Shown here: positions 1 through 13,416 of the stretch, one piece after another
Layout: each line of letters begins with the position of its first letter
Position numbering within the stretch: the first letter of the stretch is position 1
NCBI GenBank assembly: GCA_914767715.1
Contig: OU612065.1
Span: forward strand, 20,398,001-20,462,000
Length of the DNA stretch: 64,000 nucleotides
Source: Membranipora membranacea
Taxonomy: Eukaryota; Bryozoa; Gymnolaemata; Cheilostomatida; Membraniporidae
Direction: 5' to 3'
The notes under the pieces: model-generated
Databases searched by the model: none
What the model was told of the DNA's origin: nothing
What the model saw: the letters and a program-made list of their open reading frames with translations, nothing else
Position numbers and translations under genes: made by a program

Positions 1-667
1 ATTGGTATCAAAAAACCTTGCTAAACTAAATCTTATAAAAAAACTAGTTGTATGAAAACACTCCACAATGTTGTGTCTTTCAGAGAGAACTGGCCAATCC
101 TTTGTTTTATCATACTATTTTTTTTTTAATTTTTAGGGATAGCAACCCATACTGCTTGCAGATCGACTCTGAGATACACGTCTCTCTACACCGTAGTGAC
201 AGTGCCACAAAGTTTTATTTTTGGAACTCGACACATTTTAATTAGTTAGCAAAGGATACCAACCTGAATTGATTGGTTGCACATGTGCAAAGTGATAGCA
301 ACCTACCATTGAGGTATTTCAAATTGTCTGATAGTATTCATAACTTTTCCGCAAATGATCTCAATATAATATGGGTAAAATAGGAATATTAACGAGCAAA
401 ACAGCTGAAAGGATTCGACTTCCAAAATTTGCAGGGAATAACCCCTGATAATGGTCACAAAATGCAAAGGTAGCCTTATATACAAGCAATGACATATAAA
501 TTTGTAGGTATAGAAGTTTCAAACTAAGTGGGAAAGGCAACTTCAAGATTAGGTCAACTCACCTACCATTAAGACCTGTATAATAATCACATGATTACGG
601 GTTGAGGACCCAGTTAACGGCCAAGATATGAATGCGATGACATGACAGATTTTTCTTTTTTTTACAG
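1..667. other. Upstream flank of the PKNOX coding exons, no gene seen
   Basis: AT-rich sequence with only short spurious open frames. It ends in a pyrimidine tract and AG at 661-667, a good splice acceptor for the exon holding the PKNOX start codon. At least one non-coding first exon and the promoter are therefore expected at or left of this stretch, but I cannot point to them. Confidence 0.5.
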
Positions 668-707
668 TTCAGTGGATACTCTGTGGTCAAACATCCAATG
701 ACAAGAA

Positions 708-3700
708 ATGGCATCCACATCATCGAGTGGGGGCAATGATGCAGCTACTAAAAGTTTTCTTAATATGTTCTCTGAAGGACACAGGTATGCAGATTACGAT
801 CAATGTACAAGTCACCTTATGCATAACACTTAGTACATTGGTGATCGTTGATACACCCTACCTTTTGAAACCTTTTCTTACCAAGTTTACCTTGAATGTA
901 TTAAAAGGCGCAACCAGGGTTTCGCAGCAATGCAGTGCAGGGTAGTGCAATGCCAGTCTGCGCATGTGCGAACTGTTGAGGCATACGTTCGTCTCTGCAG
1001 CATAGGGCTTGAACTAATTCACCTAGTCTGAGTACCAAAATTGGGAAAACAATGGAAACCCATAATTTGGAAATATTTGGGCCTAAATGGAACACTGGTT
1101 TTGATATCTGATAACCTCGAACCCTGGGAGTTGCCTTTCTTGATGGAAGGTAGCGCCACCACTGTTGTGCTGCAGAGATAGACTATGTCACAAGGCTATC
1201 CTGCAAGCAGAATGGTGCAATGCAGCAATGGGTAGTAAAGAATGTGCTACGCAGCATCAGCTTTGTGCATGACGCAATGCCTAACTCAAAGTAGTTGCTG
1301 ACTCTTAGCTGAGTTATACTTCAGTTTAGAGGAGGTTCAAAGACAGTGCTATTATAATTATAAAGCACAGGCTAAATATTACAAGAATAGGAAATTGCTC
1401 TGTGATGTTCCATATTTGTTGAATTTGAGCAGCATTTTAGCACCTGATGGATGAAATGTTTAAGAAGAATTCTCACTGAATAATCATTCGAGTTAGATTC
1501 GGTCTTTTTTCCCTATGTATAAGGTGCAATCTGTTATCAATCGATGAGAAACCCTGGGTGCCCTTTAAATCATATATATCGACCTCTAAGCTATTAGTAA
1601 TTGGATTCCTGACTGATCATTTCAGGGTGCTGCCTTCATTCCCCATGCTTCCTGCTGTGTCTACTGTACCTAGTGCTGGAGCTGATATGCTGCTGGATGC
1701 TGAGAAAATTATAAAACACAAACAAGATATCATGAGGTATGTGCCACAGTGTTGAATCTCACATAGTGAAAATTATATGTGTTACAGGTTCTAAGAAATC
1801 TTAGATATCTTCAAGGTTATTTGTGGTGTGTGCCATCATATGATAAAATCTATGGCATATCAACTAAACTGTCATTTGTTATACAAAATGGTCATGTCAC
1901 CAGTCAGGGCACCTGCAAAACAAGGAATTCATCATAATCCTGTAGAGAATGGTTCAACTCTATCTCTCTAACATTTGCAGTAGCAATCAAATAGGATAAA
2001 GACACTGGTCAAAAATGATGTGATTTTGATATGATTGGCCTTTATAGCTCTTTTATGTCTGTACACAGTGTACAAAGATTCCATAGATCTTTTGCCTTTT
2101 AATCAGTTTGAGTGCAACAATGATGTAATTATTTTTTAATTATTCCACTGTTTTTCATTGTAGGCACCCATTGTTTCCGCTGATGTCCATGTTGTTTGAA
2201 AAGTGTGAAACAGCAACGAGAAACATTGATAAAGTGACGACCACAGACCAATTTAACACAGACATCGATGACTTTGCTAATGCCATGCAAAGTAACAGAC
2301 TGTCTGATCCGAACACTCCCCCTCTGATGAGCGGTGAGGAGGAACTTGATACACTGGTGAGTGAAGCAACTACAAGGTTTTCTACTTTTCAACATGGTTA
2401 TGAAGAAAATGGCAGGTCCTTACAGACATCATCACATCAAGCATTTTTCCTGGGACTATGAGTATGGGGAATCTCTAGGCAGCAAAGCTTGTCCTATCAG
2501 GATATGATTATCCTGATGTTAATGTTTTAAAACATGACATATTTATGATTTGTCTGCCCTTTGACACTGAGGTGATAACTAACATGATGAAAGACGAGCC
2601 TAGATAAAGTTTGATCCAATTTGCCCGCATTCCTGTTGTTCACATTCCGATAGAGATCCACGCTTCATGATGGCCTGCATTGAATATGCGATGGAGTCAT
2701 TATGATTGCCGATCAAGAATATTTTGCCTCTGAAATGCCATTGTCTTTGTAACATCATTACCTGACCACAAACCAATTATATCATCTTCATAATGTTTTA
2801 CTATGATTTTTGTGTGCGTTAACATTTGGAAACACATTGATCGGTTGTAGCAGAGACTATAGATATATATATATATATATGGTCTCTGGTTGTAGTCTAG
2901 GACAGTTCATGGCATCATCAAGCGAGTTAAATTTATAAGTCTTTTAACTTTTACTGTAGGTGGTAAAGGCCATCCAAGTTCTGAGGATACACTTATTAGA
3001 GCTGGAGAAGGTTAATGAGCTCTGTCTGGATTTCTGTTCTCGCTACATATCTTGCATTAAAACTAAGCTGAACAGTCACACATTACTCAAGGGAGAAAAC
3101 TCTGACAGCGAGGATGAATATGATATTGGTGAGATTTTTGATTATGGGAAAGACCTATCAAAATGGAGCCAACTAAGTTTTAGATTCATCTCTCAAGTAC
3201 TGCCACTCTGGAGATTGGCTTTTGTTGATATGCTACCCATGTCCGCTGCCAGCTCAAATATTGACAACAGGGGCTATTTTCGTGAATGTCCTTATACTGG
3301 TAACTGTGACTGACTAGTGACTGAACGCAGGTGTCATGTCTCAGAAACGCGTTGGTTGCCAATATGTTATGACAAACACCATCAAATGAGCCCAGGAAAA
3401 CCTTGTTGTTGGAATTCTATTGAGACTCTATGTAATAATTTTGTTAGTTGTAGCAGGGAGAATGGTTGGTTGCAGGCACATGGATAATAATTATTTTGAT
3501 TTAGTTAGTTGAACTGTGAAAAATTTACAAACCAATGTTATCTTCTCATAACACATGAAAAAATAACTCCCAATCAGACAAAATTTAGGGTTGTCGACTC
3601 CTGCATGATGCAAATGCTGTCAACCATTAGCTCTACAGGGTACCCTGGGAATGAGGTTCAGATCTCGAATTTTGGCAATCGATAGTGAGCTTAAGTACCC

Positions 3701-6700
3701 AGAATGTGTGATTTGAGGAAAGAAGTAATACTCTACCATCAACAGTGGATAATGGTGAAACTCATCTAAACTTCCCTGTACTTAGTATTGGGTGCAAATG
3801 CTTGTGATAAACATCATAAAACATCATTATCATTCACAGGTGCCTACTATCCTGACTTGGAAGACTCTGGTGGGAAGCCCTCTACTTCTACCTCAGTGAG
3901 TGATGACCCTCAGGCTACAGCTTCTACTCTGTACTATCAGATGGTAGAGACTGGGGCTGGGATTGTTGCACAGCCAGTACAGGCTCCTCCCCCTCAACAG
4001 GTGAGTCAGTGCTCCAATCATCAGACCAGCTCTACTCACCCAAGTGTCACATGTTCAGGATTTAATTGTCCTCCTCCAGGAAGCCCCAAGTTAGAGGGCT
4101 GTTCTGAATTTTGTTATGGTTTCAATTAATTCTAATTATAATGAATCCTCATTGATCCCATTTCAACCTGCAAATTACATTTTTCCATTACTTTGTTACA
4201 ATAAAATAATCTGCATTGAATGGAAAAAATATTATCCTTGTGGTCAAGGCATATCCCATAATCTTCTGTATTATTCATACTAGAAAGTCAAACCTTCATT
4301 CATATACTCAATAATCATTCCCAGTTGTCAGTCAAGCGTTGACAAAGCACTGGTTTTGGAATTTCCTTTATTTTAATTTTTTTTAAATCGACATCTCCCA
4401 TCGAGCAAAACAAACAACCGAAAAAATGCAAGACAATTGGCTCAGAAAATGGCATCAAACATTGATTTGTAATTTTGTATGTTTTGTTAGAAAAAAAGTA
4501 GTTCATCATTTGACTTGTGATTTCCTGTATGTAGGACAGTTTAGCTGGCTCTGCTATCCATGGTGGTACTCCATTCTCCAGTATTGGAGCTGGGTCAAAG
4601 AGGAAATTATCTGCAGGTATGTAAAGAAAAGTCCTTGTGTTACTTGTATTAGCTAGATGTTTATCTGGACAGATATAGAATTGCCCTACAATTTTGTTTT
4701 CGTTGTGATAACATGTTGCCAACTTGATCTACTTTCAACAAAGTTGTCCTTGAAGTTTTTCCTGTCAGAAAATGTTCGATTTATGTTTGTGAATAAACAT
4801 CACAAGAGTGATTTAGAGGGAAATAAGTTGGCTGTCTGTGGTTAGGGATATGACTTTGTGGTGTGATGAAATGATTATTGCCATTGGCTAGCCCTGAGTC
4901 GTCCTCTTTATATCAAGGAGAGGACAACTTTTGCAATTTACCCCAATGGTACTGCTTAGCTGTTCATAGTTTATTATGTGATTAGATACTCTATCTGATG
5001 AGATTAATATACAGCATGTCTACCATACTCAATCAATATCTTCAAATTTGAAAAAAAAGAACTGTACACCTAAGTTTCTAGATCTGCTCACAATCTCCAA
5101 ATTACATTAGTAAGTGAGTTTCTTGTGTTGTTGATGTTTAGCCAATGGCTGATAAGTTTCCAAATACCTAAATACCTAAAAAAAAACATTTGGCTATTAT
5201 AAGTTGTATTTGTTAAAAATTAAAGCCTGTGTTTCTTTGTCAACAGATGGGTCTGATATGAATGCCAATGCCATGTTTATGAAATCTGGTGGGTCTGTAG
5301 GAGGGTCATCTAAAAGAGGAGTTTTACCAAAACACGCAACGCAAATCATGAAGTCATGGCTCTTCCAGCACATTGTGGTAAGCGTTCTCTAATGCGAGAC
5401 ATAGAATTGATTTCTTTGAAATGACAATCTGGGATTAATGTGAAGCTACAACCTTGTCCTCTGAACACATACAGGGGAGGGAGGGATGGAGAATCTGCTA
5501 AGAATCAGCCAAGGTTTCAAGTTCTGTTTTGAGCAACCTGGTTTGGACAGGGAGAATTAATTCCATTCTCCCTGGTTCAAAGGGGGTATTTTAAATTAAT
5601 TTTTTTACAACGGTTCATGAAATATGTAAAAAAAAATACTGACTTTGCGTAGAAAAGTGAGTACGTGAGTATTTCATATTTAATGGTGTGTTCAGATATG
5701 ACAGGTGAGCCAGACAACAGGTGTTTTAGCTGATCAATGTGGGAACCGGTTAAGATCTGGTCATCACTCGACGGGTTTTTGTTACCAGCTATTACATAAC
5801 AGTAGTGCACCTGGCTGATAATTTTATCTTTATACGTCTTACAAGCATTCCCTAATAGTGTACTGATTTTGTTGTGACAAATCTGATTGCACTTAGGCCA
5901 GGTTTGCCCTTGAAATTTTCCTGAGTTGCTTCCAAGGTCCAAAGTGTAACACTCGCTGTTGGGCTTAGACAACATACAAAATGTCCTGCCTCCCTGCTCA
6001 ACCCTCTCGTAAATATTTTGTACCAAAATCCCATTACATCCCATTAGAAGAATATGTCACGGTAGGGTTGTTTTTTGCCTAATTTTGACGAACAAAAACC
6101 AGGGGTAGTAGCAAATCTGAAACTTGCCGAATTTCTGAATAATTGAACTTTATGTGATAGTGTGGGTTGTTAATTTACAATATCTATTTTAGCACCCATA
6201 CCCTACAGAAGAGGAAAAGAAACAACTGTCTCAGCAAACCAATCTGTCAATACTTCAAGTAAACAACTGGTTTATAAATGCAAGGAGACGAATATTACAA
6301 CCTATGCTGGAATCTACATCAGAACAAACCAAGGTAAGACTATGCCAACGAGTTAGCGACTCAGTTGTGACTCGCCTTTTTTTGCCTTTAAAATTTTTTT
6401 ACATGTGCCGCTCAAAACGCAATTAGAGTAGGTCATTAGCCTGTCTCAAGGTAGTTGCATTCTCAGAATCAAATATCACCAATATCAGTTTTCAGAAGCG
6501 AAATTTCTGATGAAAAATAAATTTTAATTTCTCAGAATCTAATATCACCAATATCAGTTCGCAAAAGTGAAATTTCTGAAGAAAAATAAATTTTATATTC
6601 TCAGAATCTAACATCACCAACATCAGTTCTCAGAAGTGAAATTTCTGATATAAAATAAATTTTAATTGGCTTAAGCGCACATGCACTCTGCAGCTGATCT

Positions 6701-9700
6701 CCTGAGTTGTTTTTGAGTGAGAGACGCGAACATTGTTTAATCTGTAATGTGCGCAAAACCGATGAAAAGGGATGCCAAAACATCTTCATCATTTTTATCC
6801 TACTTTACAAAACAATAACAATCATGTGTTTTGAAATTTGACATGTTTTCTAATTTGAGATGTGAAATGTTGGTTACGTAACAATTTTCACATAACAATA
6901 ATCGGAAATAACCGCTCTGTCATAGTTTGGTGGATCGGATAGACACGGCAGACAAAAACATGTTCTATTCATGGAAAATATCCGGGTTCATGAAAATTCA
7001 GTCAAATTGGCTACAGTCTGAAATTTTGAATTTGAAGGACGTCACACCAAGCTTTTCTCACCATATTCACATTTTAAGTTTTAAGTTTTCAGATCAGATG
7101 TAAATGGCGCAAACTACTCAGTAGTCATTATAAAGTAGGCCACTGTAAAGTATCCACATCTTTTGTTTTCTCTTCTTCAGCGGTCAGCCATCTGCTGCCC
7201 AAAATGGCATTTTGTTTTGGGTGACAAACTGTCATTTTAGATCTGTTAAATTTTATATGTGATTGACAGTGTCCACGTGTAAGGTTTGTTAATTGACCAT
7301 TTTTATTAGCTATTTGGTTGGAAAACTGCTAACTACTTTTGCTAACTGTTCCATTCAATGAATTTATGCAATTTATCATTGTATTATCTTTCTGGAAATT
7401 GCTCTCATCTGATTTCATGAATTTGTCAAATAATCTAATGTCTCAAAACTTAACTGTGTCATCCTATAGAGTAGATGTTGAACAAAGCGATTGGAAGCAT
7501 GAAATAAAATTGTTGATAATTAAATTGGTTTTGTTCTTATTTTCGTATAAATTTTAGACGCGGAAAAACAAGCCTCAGATCAGACAAGCGCAGAGATTTT
7601 GGCCGTTTAGCCCGGGTGAGAATGTGGGGAGTAAGGGTGAGGAGTCTGCAGAAGTAAAGGACGACGTCGTGCAGCCAGGTTCCTCTCTGACCTCAGGTAG
7701 CGTCATGTCATGTATTATTGTACTTAAATTTGACTCCGTATTTTTTTGCAAATTAGAAACATAAAATGTTGTTAATGGCTTCTAATAATTCTAGGCATTT
7801 CAGTGGAATGACTCTTTGGTGGCTGACCAGCAGTTAATCAATGGATTATCTGGATTTAGTTAATTACCTCTTGGTCCTAGACTTAGGATTATGTAGCATA
7901 TTCACTCTATGAAGGTGTTGTCATAAGTATATCAACTATGCAGAAAATATACCAAATGTTCCAGTGGTCCGCAATATCAAGACATTTCAAGGTGCAGGGC
8001 CGCAGTCTATCTTAAAAACAAATATAATTTTAATTGATGGGTCTGTCTTATGTTAAATAAGGGTCTCTCTAATGTGCCCGCCAAGCTACTAATTAATCAG
8101 TGGAACTGACTAAATGTACAAAACAGAAATAAAATTTATCTGTAAGTACCCAAACAAAATTCGTTGTATAAGCCTAATATATTATACAATGAATTTACTA
8201 ATTGTGACTTGGGTGTTCCTGGTAATGCTTCTCTGAAAAACCACCCCTGTAAATAAATTGGCCCACTCCTGAATGAAATTTAAAGTCTCACTTTCTCAAT
8301 GTGTTTGCAAGATCATAAAACTGTATGGTGGCTTTCACATTGAATGCAAAGTCACATAAAGGCACTACAAGTATCACTCATTTCATATGCAAACACGTGA
8401 GCAATTTTTTCGAAGCAATGCAAAAAATCGAACTTAAGGAAATCACATTTGATTTTAGATCCTAAAGATTTGTGATTTGTGCACATTTTGACCAGCCCAT
8501 CCATTCCAAGTTACACATTTTTATTATATTTTTTTTGCATATATATCTTGCAAGCAAAGGTGTTATGGAACATTGGCCGAGATCTGACCCTCACACCGTA
8601 CCACGCCGCGCTATCTATCAACGCTAGATAAAGCATCCAAGTACATTGTGTACCTGATCAGCTGATCGATGTTTGGTACAAAACATGTCACATTCACCTT
8701 TAATAACTCATTATGAGTAATGTTTATAACTTAGTATGATTCAGCCATTTTACCTATCAGGTTCATATTTTCAAAAATAAAAAACTGCATAGAACTAGAT
8801 TGACCAGTAGTGTCATCAAAGGAGAGCTGAGGCTAGAATAAAATTTAGTTATATAATTTTAACACAAGGAAAAACAGCATCTCCCAAAGCTTTACATAAA
8901 CGCCGATCTTTGTACCTTGAACACGCTGTGTACCACGAGCATTGTTCCATATAGTGTCGCTTCTCTGCGCAGCGCCGGTCAGTGTCACTCCCTATCTATA
9001 TTGAAGCTCAGGTAAACACTGGAAAGGAATGCGGCAAAACCACAATTAAGATAAAATGGCTAAAATTATTACAGAGATTGTTGATAACCTCTTGATCATT
9101 TACGTCATCCGATGCACCGTACTTTACAAAGCCGCACGTGCAGCGGCCCCACGGTCCTGACTTAAATATCAAAGTTCATCCTTCCTCCTGCATTCTTCAA
9201 AGATTAAACTCCTCAAAACAAGAATCTCCGAGTTCAGGGAAATAGTATGACAAACTTGTGAATACTGCGTTTTGCAACAGTAACATGTATCCTGATTGGT
9301 CAGGATGGAATTAGGTCACATTACCGTTACAGTTACTGTGCCCTGCCTCTACTTTGACCAGTGAAGGATAAGTATTTGTAATCAGCTGTTTTGATCTCGT
9401 AATTACCAGCTGTACAAAGCTAACCTTGAGCTAGTATGTCAATCAACAGTTCAAAGTCAACACCCCAAGGAAGGCCTTGACAACTAACCGGCCCTACCCC
9501 AATGATAAGATTTCAACAACATCCTTGATTGGTTATCACTCATTGCACAGCCTCGGTGAATATAACTAAGGGACAGAATGCATCGCAGGTTGACTTTCTG
9601 CACACAAAAATCATTGATTTCCTATGATGTCATTTCTGTTTCTCGAGAGTTGCAAATCCATTAGAAAAATTTCCTCTTATGATATGTCCGTTATTAGCTC

Positions 9701-12399
9701 ACTAGGATTAGGTGTGTATTTATATAGTGTTCGGAGATTTGCAGATTTTTGCATTTTGGTAAAATTTCTGCAATCTGCGCCATGGAAAATGTCATGCCCC
9801 GACATTGACCACATATCGCGGATGCAAAAGACATCTCAGCATCCTGTCTTGTTTTACAATCTATAAGTATGAACAATTCGATAGATGTAACAAATCTTTC
9901 ATCTGTCATATACCACTGCTTAGTTGCAGGCATTGAATTGAATAATGAATTTGTGGTAAAAGTTTTATGTTGGAAGCCTATTGAATTGATTTACATTAAC
10001 GGCAAAAGACCAGTGCCTTCAATCGTACATCGACCAAGTTGACCTACATGGTGTGCAAGCAAAATAAAAAAAATCAAGTTGGCTGGCTAGTCCTTGTGGT
10101 GATTTTCAGAGCTGATCCGCTGACCACCAACGGCTACAACAAAATATGAATCATAGAACAAGTTCAACAGGATATTATTTTAGTGGGTAGAATCTTGGCA
10201 AAAATATTGCGTTTATGATATTGCAACAACCTACAAAGAAAATTATTGAGCTAAAAATCTTTGATGTAGTATTATTCAACCGGATCCTGGGGGATTGAAT
10301 CTGTAGTATTTGGCACCGGTAGCAGAAACCCATCAAAATAGCAAAAGAATTCACTGGCATTGATCTGGTAGATAGCACGAAATATCATTTTCAAATAAAT
10401 ATTCTTTTAAAATCTGATCTACAAACCTCCATCAAATCTCACCATTCAATTGTTCTGGGTAGCTTGCTTTCTCTCAATTCTGCTGTCTTATGGTTATTTG
10501 TACATCCAAACCATCTAACATCGCAATAATAATACCATTAGGTAACGGTGAAGACTAAATTAGGACCAAGGTTTCTCATCACAAACGGAAGGGGGAGGGG
10601 GTAAGCTCTTTTCTATTATCAGTTTTCTCAGTTAAATATATCACAAATTTGTGTGAGGATTAAGTTTTAAAAATATCAAATCTGACTGCAGTTGCTGCAT
10701 TAGAGTGCATTAGAAATTGTCTGACATGTTGAGAAACAAATCAAGTTTTATCTACAGATACTCCAAAAAGTGAGCACATTTTGATTGTGCAATATTCTCA
10801 TTTTCTATAAATAGCGGCTGATTGACTCCATCTTTCTGAAAGCATTAGAATTATTCAGTTGCATGCTGTTGGCTCATGAAATCGCCATCGGAATTGCCAA
10901 CGTCAAAGTTTCTAGCAGCGTGTTAAATGATTGTGTCATCTGCATATGCAACTTTTTAAAATTCTCAATTAGCTCAGCTTGTGTGTGTCCGTTGCGTAAC
11001 CAAGCGAAATTACTATTCCCAATCAAAGTTTTGACCACAAATCGGCCCCCAGCGGAGATCGTTATCTTGCGCTGACACCCCAAATGATATTCAATGATGT
11101 AACAACTCGGTCACCAGGGTAGGCATTGTCATATACCAGCCACGACTCAGCCTTTCACGTTCCGTGGAGAACCTGATATCATACCATACATTGCCCTGTG
11201 TTATGATGCACATCCCTGGTCCGCATCCTTGAACGCTTGTAAGTTGCTCGGAGATTTCTTCTGCATAGACGAGGATATTTATAATTTGCTCAGAGATTTC
11301 TAGTGCATAGACGAGGATATTTATAATTTGCTCAGAGATTTCTACTGCATAGACGAGGATATTTATAATTATTATGTAAACTTGTTGTTTTAATCTGAGC
11401 ATAGTTTTATAATATAGCTGTCTAGACTCCAGGCAGACTGTTTCAATTGGGTGAAAATAAACAGATATTGTCTAAATCTACATTGTCTTGTATGTGAATC
11501 AATAATTCAAACATTTTTAAAGTCTGAATTGTCAATATCAACGATAAACAGTAACGATTTGAAAACTGTTTTTACCTGTTTTGTTATTGTTACTATGAAT
11601 TAATTTAAATTGTGATAAAGGGTTAATTCGTATTTGGACAGCACTTAGATAGTGAAAAGCAGGCCTGCAGTTTCCAATAAAATATTTGCATTGTATTAGG
11701 AGTGAAACATATAAATATAAATATCGTTTGCAGATATACAGATTTACAATTCAAATTTTTATTTTATCCGCAGAAGAATATTGCCAAATATTACTATAAG
11801 CTCCGGCAAAGTTTGCATGTCTCCCTTTATGCTAATTAGTTTTACTTTCTGATTAGTATAAATAATCCCATCTCCATTATCTGACTTTATACTGCGACAT
11901 ACTACCAGGCCAGGACATTGGAGGGGACAGCCTCTTGGTGGGTGGTACAGAATGCCTCATGTATGTGCTCTTGTAGATCTCTGAACTTAGAACGTAACTT
12001 GTTTTCGTTTGAGGTGCGCTGCCTCTCACCCCTCTACGCCTCACCAAGCCACCATTATTCATTGAATATTATATTATATCTGCAGATGGACAACCTGCAT
12101 TCCAGACCACAGGCCCAGGAGAATCACCTATGCTAAGCCAAGCTACTGGGGGCGATTCATCACCCACCCTACTTCAGACAAACTTTACCCACTCTCACCA
12201 TTCCGACAGTGGTGATGGACTGGCTGAGACTAGCAGTGATGGTAATGAATGCAGTAGTCATACATTAAACGTAGCATCGGATCCACCGGGATCTGATATG
12301 CTTTATTCTCAGAGCTCGCACCATTCGGGTGATATGCGTGTGACCAGTTCATCTCCAAAACTTGATCCAAACGAGCCTAATTTAGATGCTCTACATTAA
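708..12399 (+). CDS. PKNOX: PKNOX/PREP-type TALE homeodomain transcription factor, complete coding region in 10 exons
   Basis: Coding exons, all with GT..AG borders and continuous phase: 708-784, 1626-1736, 2164-2356, 2960-3128, 3840-4000, 4535-4616, 5247-5377, 6193-6333, 7558-7696, 12086-12399, giving 505 aa. The MEIS N-terminal part is in exons 3-4 ([15 protein letters not shown], then [20 protein letters not shown]), which in the family binds PBC-class partners. The homeodomain spans exons 7-8: KRGVLPKHA, then [11 protein letters not shown] and [18 protein letters not shown]. It carries the three-residue TALE loop (P-Y-P) and the WFINARR recognition helix. The [10 protein letters not shown] segment after it matches PKNOX1/2 (PVQRFWPDS) rather than Meis. 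The protein is a nuclear DNA-binding cofactor of Pbx and Hox proteins. Start chosen at 708, the first ATG of the exon and in frame with the MEIS region. The N-terminus and serine/histidine-rich C-terminus are poorly conserved. Vertebrate PKNOX1 and PKNOX2 are about 430-470 aa. PKNOX1 versus PKNOX2 cannot be assigned; a single invertebrate pro-orthologue is likely. Confidence 0.95.
954..1214. mobile_element. Non-autonomous DNA transposon (MITE), copy 1 of 2
   Basis: A 261-bp element in PKNOX intron 1 with short terminal inverted repeats (left CAGTCTGC, right GCAGAATG, one mismatch). It is flanked on both sides by the 9-bp direct repeat GTGCAATGC (945-953 and 1215-1223). Its interior is nearly identical to 59817-60076. 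It has no coding capacity. The 9-bp target duplication points to a Mutator- or Merlin-like source; this assignment is an inference. Confidence 0.8.
2851..2888. mobile_element. Mini palindromic insertion with an AT core
   Basis: In PKNOX intron 3 a short element begins CAGAGACTATAG and ends GGTCTCTG around an (AT)n core. GGTTGTAG stands at 2843-2850 and again at 2888-2895, so the last G of the element may belong to the duplication. The arms are the same sequence as the palindrome at 32122-32139. Confidence 0.6.
6461..6667. repeat. Tandem repeat, three 69-bp units
   Basis: Three head-to-tail copies of a 69-bp unit beginning TCTCAGAATC at 6461, 6530 and 6599, each ending near AAATAAATTTT. The units differ by a few substitutions. 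They lie in PKNOX intron 8, just after the second homeodomain exon. Confidence 0.85.
7697..12085 (+). other. Long last intron of PKNOX, no gene seen
   Basis: The 4.4 kb intron separates the exon with the RFWP motif from the terminal exon. Apart from the 42-bp tandem repeat at 11244-11369 I see only non-coding AT-rich sequence. Open frames near 9.6-9.9 kb and 10.9-11.1 kb occur on both strands and have no splice or protein-family support. Confidence 0.6.
11244..11369. repeat. Tandem repeat, three 42-bp units
   Basis: Three copies of a 42-bp unit start at 11244, 11286 and 11328 (core GCATAGACGAGGATATTTAT). 42 is a multiple of three, so the minus strand reads as a 14-residue repeat (NILVYA-x-EISEQII) inside a 103-codon frame. 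I treat it as an intronic minisatellite rather than a gene. Confidence 0.85.
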
Positions 12400-13263
12400 A
12401 TGATCAGCCACCATCGTGTATCTTCCTATATTGCCAAAATACACTAATGCATTGATATAGCCCATTCAGCCTTGTATAGAGTGAGGATAGTGGTCCATGT
12501 GTTACAATAGCAATCTAAAGTGCAGTACTGCATGTTTTTTATATTTATTGGGACCCTTTGTTGACACTTTTAAATTGGCTTCCTTCAAAGATGTAGAAGA
12601 TTATATATTATAATAGTCATTTTATTTTATTTTTTTTGTACGAATGAATATCACTTTTAATTTGATCTAAAATTTTATCCGGTGCTTTTAATCATTTTTG
12701 AGCTAAGCTGGCATATCTAGACAATCAGATTTCTATTATCAGCTTACTTTTTCTTGGTAAATAATTTCATTATTTTCCATCTGATCAATAATATTTTTTA
12801 CATCATAAAAAATAGCATGGTCATGGTGAAGCCTTTCACATTCAGCAATCTATAATTATGATTTATTTTCTTTGTCCACCAAAGTTTTTCTCCGTTTTTC
12901 ACCAATGCATGTAGATATTAGGAGTACACATTTTCCCATTGATTATTGAGAGAGCCTTACACCTCTACACCCTTTGTGTCATGTACACCAACAAACTCAT
13001 TGTCCAGCTATCCCGATTTATTGTTTTGGGAAGCTGAATATGTTGCTTCTTTCTAACCATATCATCACAACTGTTGTTTCTAGATGTTTGTAATAATTGA
13101 TTTATTTTGCTATGCAAAATTGTTATAAACTGTCTAAATATTATATGAATTAAATATTTTCCAAAAAGGAGCATATCATTTTGTATGCAGTCACATGTTA
13201 AGAATAGTAATTATACTGTTTAATATGTTTAGTCACCCAGCAGCATATATATGGTGAAAATGA

Positions 13264-13269
13264 AATAAA
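13264..13269 (+). terminator. Probable poly(A) signal of PKNOX
   Basis: AATAAA lies 865 bp after the PKNOX stop, in AT-rich 3' UTR-like sequence. It is only about 150 bp from the stop codon of the convergent methyltransferase gene. Confidence 0.45.
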
Positions 13270-13416
13270 ATATTATTGTAGACAAAACAGACACACAACC
13301 ACTATCATAAAATAATATCTATTTTTTACATGAGGATTAGTCTCTATGTTCTATAGTGAAAACATGGAGGGGGCCTTGAGATGCACTAGTCTGAGAGAAA
13401 AAGTTGGCATTCTGAG

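Noticed and set aside
5577-6044. 155-codon minus-strand open frame inside a PKNOX intron
   Set aside because: The longest antisense frame in this gene, but no start context, splice signals or recognisable domain; low-complexity N-terminus and Lys/Phe-rich end look random.
9624-11083. Open frames on both strands in the long PKNOX intron
   Set aside because: Mutually overlapping, 60-80 codons long, no motif and no splice signals. AT-rich noncoding sequence of this length yields such frames by chance.
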